Shown here piece after piece: positions 59,376 to 64,000 of a stretch of DNA of 64,000 nucleotides. The notes beneath the pieces are model-generated. The model was not told the DNA's origin. It ran no database searches and saw nothing but the letters and a program-made list of their open reading frames with translations. The position numbers and the translations under genes are program-made. Every line of letters begins with the position of its first letter. Positions within the stretch are counted from its first letter, which is position 1. Source of the DNA: Hemicentrotus pulcherrimus (Eukaryota > Echinodermata > Echinoidea > Camarodonta > Strongylocentrotidae); NCBI GenBank assembly GCA_003118195.1, contig BEXV01000209.1, positions 70,131 to 134,130 of the forward strand. Reading direction: 5' to 3'.

Positions 59376-60859
59376 TCTCCTTCTATGTTCCCCTGTTCGC
59401 ACTTAAAAAGGCTTGTGTCATGGCACACCGAAGTGCCTTTATGACTGACGTCTAAATAATGAACGACTGATTGATATCCGGTGTCGTGTTTTCAACATGA
59501 TATGGGTATATGATCCAGCAACACCAATTTGTCATCTATATGTAAATACATCGGAACCGGGAACTCTGGTTAAAAGGCCCCATATAGGGAAACCACAATA
59601 TCTACTACATAGAAAATGACGACTAATAAAGGGAATATATAAATCCGTACCATTTGCGAAAACAAAGTCTCAAAACAATACAGTATAGCGCAGTTAGAAG
59701 GAAACTTTAAAGTGATAATGGAATGTCCGCAAGTTGATACGACAAAAGGCTGGAGAGCGAGAACCACGAAACTAACGGACGAAGATCTTCCAAAAATCAC
59801 ACAAAATTGTACACATATTAAGACATTTATTAATGAATTATTTCTGAAGCATTTTTCATTTCAAATGAGTGAATTTCTAATTTGATTGTGAAGTGATTAG
59901 GAACAACTGTTGATTCTAATTATATTATTTCGTTCTATTTCATCTCAGAGCAGGTTGAATTTCTCGATATGTCATCTTTATCCCAAGTGAGGTGATGCAA
60001 TGCACATTCTCCCTTTTTATTTTTAATCTACAAATGTCGAGATGTACTTAACAAATAAGTGTAGGCAAGTTTACGTTTTGCCTTAGGATGCAGCAGGGAA
60101 AAAAAATGATATTGCTCACATCCAGTCGTCCGATGAATAAGGGTCAAAGGGCCAAAATGTGCAAATGTCTCTATATCCAAAGACAAGTTCAGAGCACTAT
60201 CGACCAATTGGCTAAAATTCTATTGAATTTGTAACGCGATGAGAACTTATAGCATTCTTCTTTGTCCAGAAGGGAACACATAATGTAAAAATATAAAGGT
60301 TTCAGGATTAAAAAAAAGGTATCTTGTTAGGATTAGTGTTTCTGTTGATCCTCTTGTCGGTGTTGTTGTTGTTGATAATATGGATCTCATTGTGAGGGTG
60401 ATCTGACATTGATTTAAAGTTAGATTCAAATTGAAGGTTGAATTTATTAATCCACCTAGTGTAACAAAAACAAAACAAAAACACAGAATAATTGTCACAC
60501 AATAAACGAAATGTTTGAGTGTGATTTCGAACCACGAACCACAGCCTGACCCGTGGTTATGTTATCAATCACGAATTATATAACTTTGAATTTAATATAA
60601 TATTACAAAAGCGGGTTTGGTACAAAGTAAGATAGTAATGTTAACACATGATGTTTTCAAAAGGATAAAATAGATATGGAAACAAATTCAAACGAGTTAT
60701 GATTAGATTCATTGATCTTGAGTTGTTGAAATAATTTATAGATACATCAATGTTGCCCTAATACCCATTGGTATATTTGATAAGGTATAATGTTGTATCT
60801 GGCTATATAACTGGAACAAATGTTTAACAAGTTACCACTTTTAGTTTGCATCCAATGTT
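59376..60859. other. AT-rich DNA, no gene seen
   Basis: A short GTT repeat lies at 60358-60374. No coding region recognised. Confidence 0.4.
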
Positions 60860-61250
60860 GTAAAAGCTAAAGACCAGTTATGGTCATGCGATTACATTGT
60901 GAAAGAAACGTTGTGAAATCGATTAGAAAAGGTTGATCATCTAGCATGTATTGGTGTGTACTGCAAGGTTCTAGAATCATCAAAATGATAAGAAATTTGG
61001 CCCAGTATTTGTAAAGTTACAAGCACGTTACACAGAAATTTGTATATTGGACTATACGCACACGTGCACGACAAGTGCTTGTATCTCTCACAGACCATAG
61101 ATAAACTAATATTTACCAAAATATCAATTAATAGGCGGTTTCCCGGCAAATTAATTAGTCAAAACATATTCTTTCACATGATTGGTAATAAGAGCTTCCA
61201 TTTTATTTTTTGAAATTGGGGCGTTTCCAATACTGGTCTTAACCTTTACC
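60860..61250 (+). mobile_element. MITE family I, copy C
   Basis: 391 bp. The left end is AAAAGCTAAAGACCAGTTAT and the right end is ATACTGGTCTTAACCTTTAC. The core matches copies A and B (GGTCATGCGATTACATTGTG, GAAAGAAACGTTGTGAAATC, AAATTTGGCCCAGT). Its middle has an extra CGCACACGTGCACG stretch. Outer TTAA edges are decayed. Confidence 0.88.
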
Positions 61251-61715
61251 ACGATATCCTAGTTTTCTAAATTTCTATTTTAGTTTTCCTGCAGTCCCGT
61301 AGTCTTCGGTTTAGGCTGCCGGGATTCTCTTCCCCCATTCAAGCATTCCGTTTATATATCTATTGAATCGATGTTCAAGATTTAAAAAAAAAAACTGTTA
61401 GCATCACCGTTTTCCTTGCTTACCTTGTTTGTCTCACTTGTTTACATTGTTCCTTCTCTATACCAGTCATATACCTTCACAACTTATCCCCTAGAAAACT
61501 CCTTTGCTGTTGTCTTGGCCGAAGCATTTAAACAACACCAAAGAGCAATGTCTTCCATTTACTGGGTAATAGATGTTGTTTTTGTCTACGATGGTGCTCA
61601 TAATATGTATCTATACAGAGTCTAATTGTGTCTATATTCGAATGTGAAAAGGGGCATATTTGAAATAAGGGGCGTAAATTTCATGGATATCGGACAAAAA
61701 AAGAGAGAGGTTTCC

Positions 61716-62066
61716 TTAAAGGGATCCGGTAACTTTGTCTCAGATTCTGAAACTAAATCCTAAATTTATAAGCTCATGCTGCAATGGTAATCATCAACCT
61801 TTAGGTAAGTCGGAACCCCATGCATGACATCCACCAGCCGATCACCTGTCTGATTATCAAGATATTTACGGTTGGAATTAAAAGCAACAGACTATTGGGG
61901 AAACGAGTATGGTACACCCGGTCACTCAAAGATTTTTTTTTTGAGACACTTCTTGATCATTTTTAAGCGCATTTGTTTAGGGCTTCAATATTACACCATA
62001 TCACAGACACTGATAACACGTAGAGCCGTGCATCTCAAATTCAAAATTGTTAAACGATGCCTTTAA
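61716..62066. mobile_element. Possible fourth TTAA-flanked MITE
   Basis: The left end is TTAAAGGGATCCGGTAAC. The right end on minus reads TTAAAGGCATCGTTTAAC. The first seven bases and ATC agree, with weak similarity beyond. Only one copy is seen, so the boundaries are tentative. Confidence 0.35.
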
Positions 62067-62097
62067 CATAATGTACAACACAGAGAAGCTAAAAAAT

Positions 62098-62165
62098 GAA
62101 AGAGAGAAGTGAAATAGATAGATAGAGAGATAGAGATAGATAGAGAGATAAACGAGGGGGGAGAG
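62098..62165. repeat. (GA)n/(GATA)n purine-rich tract
   Basis: AGATAGATAGAGAGATAGAG repeats, ending in a G-rich run. Confidence 0.9.
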
Positions 62166-62169
62166 GGGA

Positions 62170-64000
62170 AAGGAGATATCGTGAAGGTGAAGATGATAGC
62201 ATCTTCTTTTCTCGCTCTCATACGGCCTTGTTGTGTATCATATAACTTGATCTGATACAGTGAGATGAGACCGATGCGCCTACATGACAAAGGTGTCTCT
62301 TTTGTGGCTGAAACCACATCCGACATTTTTCCTCAGTTTAATAATTTACTCCTTTTTTGTCAAATAATTCTTCCTAGTTTACCCCCCTCAAACTCCCCCA
62401 TCTCTTTATTCTCGTTTATTGAGTTCAGTTGTTGTGTTGCAGTCTGTGTATATTCAGACAATAACGTCCATATCCACGATCATTTGCACCGAGCCAATTC
62501 TATACCATTATGGATGTATGAACAGTTTGGCATTTCCCTTGCAAAAGGAACGAAATGTCTTCACTGCGATGAAATCAAAGAATAAAAAAATCAATATAAT
62601 TGCCGTTCGAGTAAGGAGTTTGCACATAGCGAAAATACCTAGCCCTATACGAGTAAGCATATACTCGCCAATACTTGTTTGAAATGCTTATAATGTGGAG
62701 AAAAGTGGGTGGTAGTTTCAAATGCTCAAAAGTACCTTTTCAAAATGACAAAAAACCACCCCATTTGGATAATCTTTGAAGGAAACATATCGAGTTTCCT
62801 ATTGTAATAATGATAAAAGCTCTGGCATCTGCCATCTGCCGTCTAAAGTTGAAAATTACTCTAAGAATCACCACACGCAGGGCGATATAAATATCACGGA
62901 AATTCCTAGAAAATGAAGCTTCCGCTAAGATTTACTCTGTCTTTGAAAAATGACTGCCCGATTAACTCCTATTTTGATGATTAGGAAGGCGGGTAATGAA
63001 TACTATGACATCCTTTAAGGACAAAACGTAGACAAACTTCTCATTTAAGATGTAAAGTAAATCTCCAAGGTAGCCACATACGGTAACGAATGCAACAGGC
63101 TTTTTTGTGCAGATATTGAGCTCATAATAAGCCATGCACTTAAAGGTTAACACAGTTCGGCGACGCGGAGTGTTCCTCGATATTGATTGGAACAGTAAAA
63201 TTGGTGAGGCCTTCGAAAATCTATCAGCGATGCAGCATGGAAAATACCTATGTTCCCTCGCTTTATTAGGACTTTTCCTCCTACATAATGTATTCTTCTG
63301 TGTCATATCGTGGTAACACATGAAATGCAACGAATGATTTTTCTTCTTCAATAATCAGAAGGGAGTTGCCTTCATCGACTGCTATATCAAATGTCATAGA
63401 CAAAAGTGTGACTGAATACATTATTGATTGTGATTATATATACATGTCTTTCCGGAGTAGAAATATCAGAACGAAATCAGCACTAGGTTAGATAGACAAT
63501 AACATTGCCTTTCTCTTCAATATATCTTCGAAAACAACTATAAAATATAAAACTCCAGAAGACCTATGTGAATAAACCTCCCTGCAAAAAAAAAAAAAAA
63601 AAATCAGCATAATCTTTTAAAAGGTTTGTTAGAAGATGAGTTCGCAATCTTCAAAGGCTACTGACTGTTGATGCAAATTACAGTCTATAAAGGGAAGCCC
63701 TTAATTCATCTGCTTAATGTTTAAAGTCGTCTGGTTGTATAAGTGTTATATCCCGGAGGAAGGCATATGTGTGTGTTTCAATTCATTTCAAATTTAGCTT
63801 GACAATTCTTTTCAATTTGTCAAATTAGGCGGTAATATATCATCGAGTCGCCCACATTTCTAGATTTTAATGAAAAATACGAGGCTTCCTAAAATCAGTG
63901 ACCGACTGAACACAAGAATGACAGAATTGAATAAATAATGAAACCAATGATGTCACGTGAGTGTGCTTTCTCTGCTTCTTTGCACTCGTTATCAGGGGGG
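62170..64000. other. AT-rich DNA, no gene seen; window ends in G6
   Basis: The 129-codon minus-strand frame (62962-63351) and 106-codon plus-strand frame (62265-62585) have no recognised domain. A poly-A run lies at 63586-63602. The last six bases are G, like the poly-G starts of the other two gaps. Confidence 0.4.

Noticed and set aside
62962..63351. 129-codon minus-strand frame as a gene
   Set aside because: No recognisable domain, and base composition is like the flanks.

Overview
This window looks like intergenic or intronic DNA from a marine invertebrate. An echinoderm, and in particular a sea-urchin-like genome, is my best guess. The reasons are the AT-rich base composition, dense (GA)n, (CA)n, (ATC)n and (ATT)n microsatellites, tRNA-derived SINEs with an 'AAGCGCTTTG...GCGCTATATAA(ATT)n' tail, non-LTR retrotransposon debris, and many short non-autonomous DNA transposons. 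The phylum is an inference from these repeat styles, not from any gene. No bacterial-style gene organisation, rRNA, intact tRNA or CRISPR array is visible. I found no host protein-coding exon that I can defend. The open frames are short and mostly follow simple repeats or N gaps.

Layout. 0-11.8 kb: a 166-bp hairpin repeat, a 0.24-kb direct duplication whose second copy starts exactly at an N, SINE heads and tails, a 511-bp TTAA-flanked MITE (7106-7616), a 620-bp gap, a nearly full-length SINE (8770-9085), MITE copy A (10378-10764) and a minus-strand LINE C-terminal fragment (11461-11785). 12-21 kb: a GC/CpG-richer block (14.47-15.18 kb), then a 2.5-kb foldback structure (15716-18187) holding a degenerate minisatellite of about 30 units of 22-23 bp, then a 199-bp palindrome made of three palindromic cores spaced exactly 42 bp apart (18413-18611). 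21-43 kb: mostly unique AT-rich DNA with a small palindromic MITE (21831-21951), MITE copy B (38431-38795) and two gaps that begin in poly-G. 43-64 kb: two inverted copies of a 0.54-kb MITE, two related ACC/ATC triplet arrays, a LINE RT tail (53655-54070), an 883-bp near-perfect mariner-like hairpin nested next to another repeat (55940-56822), and MITE copy C (60860-61250).

How the parts fit together. At least three MITE families (six elements plus one solo end) share the terminal sequence TTAAAGGTA inside a TTAA target site, so one TTAA-specific transposase has probably mobilised all of them. The SINE tails resemble the 3' tail of the LINE RT fragment at 54.0 kb, as expected if that LINE class moves the SINEs. 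The window's main interest is this transposon ecology and the ordered palindromic and minisatellite structures. Function beyond that is not supported by the sequence.
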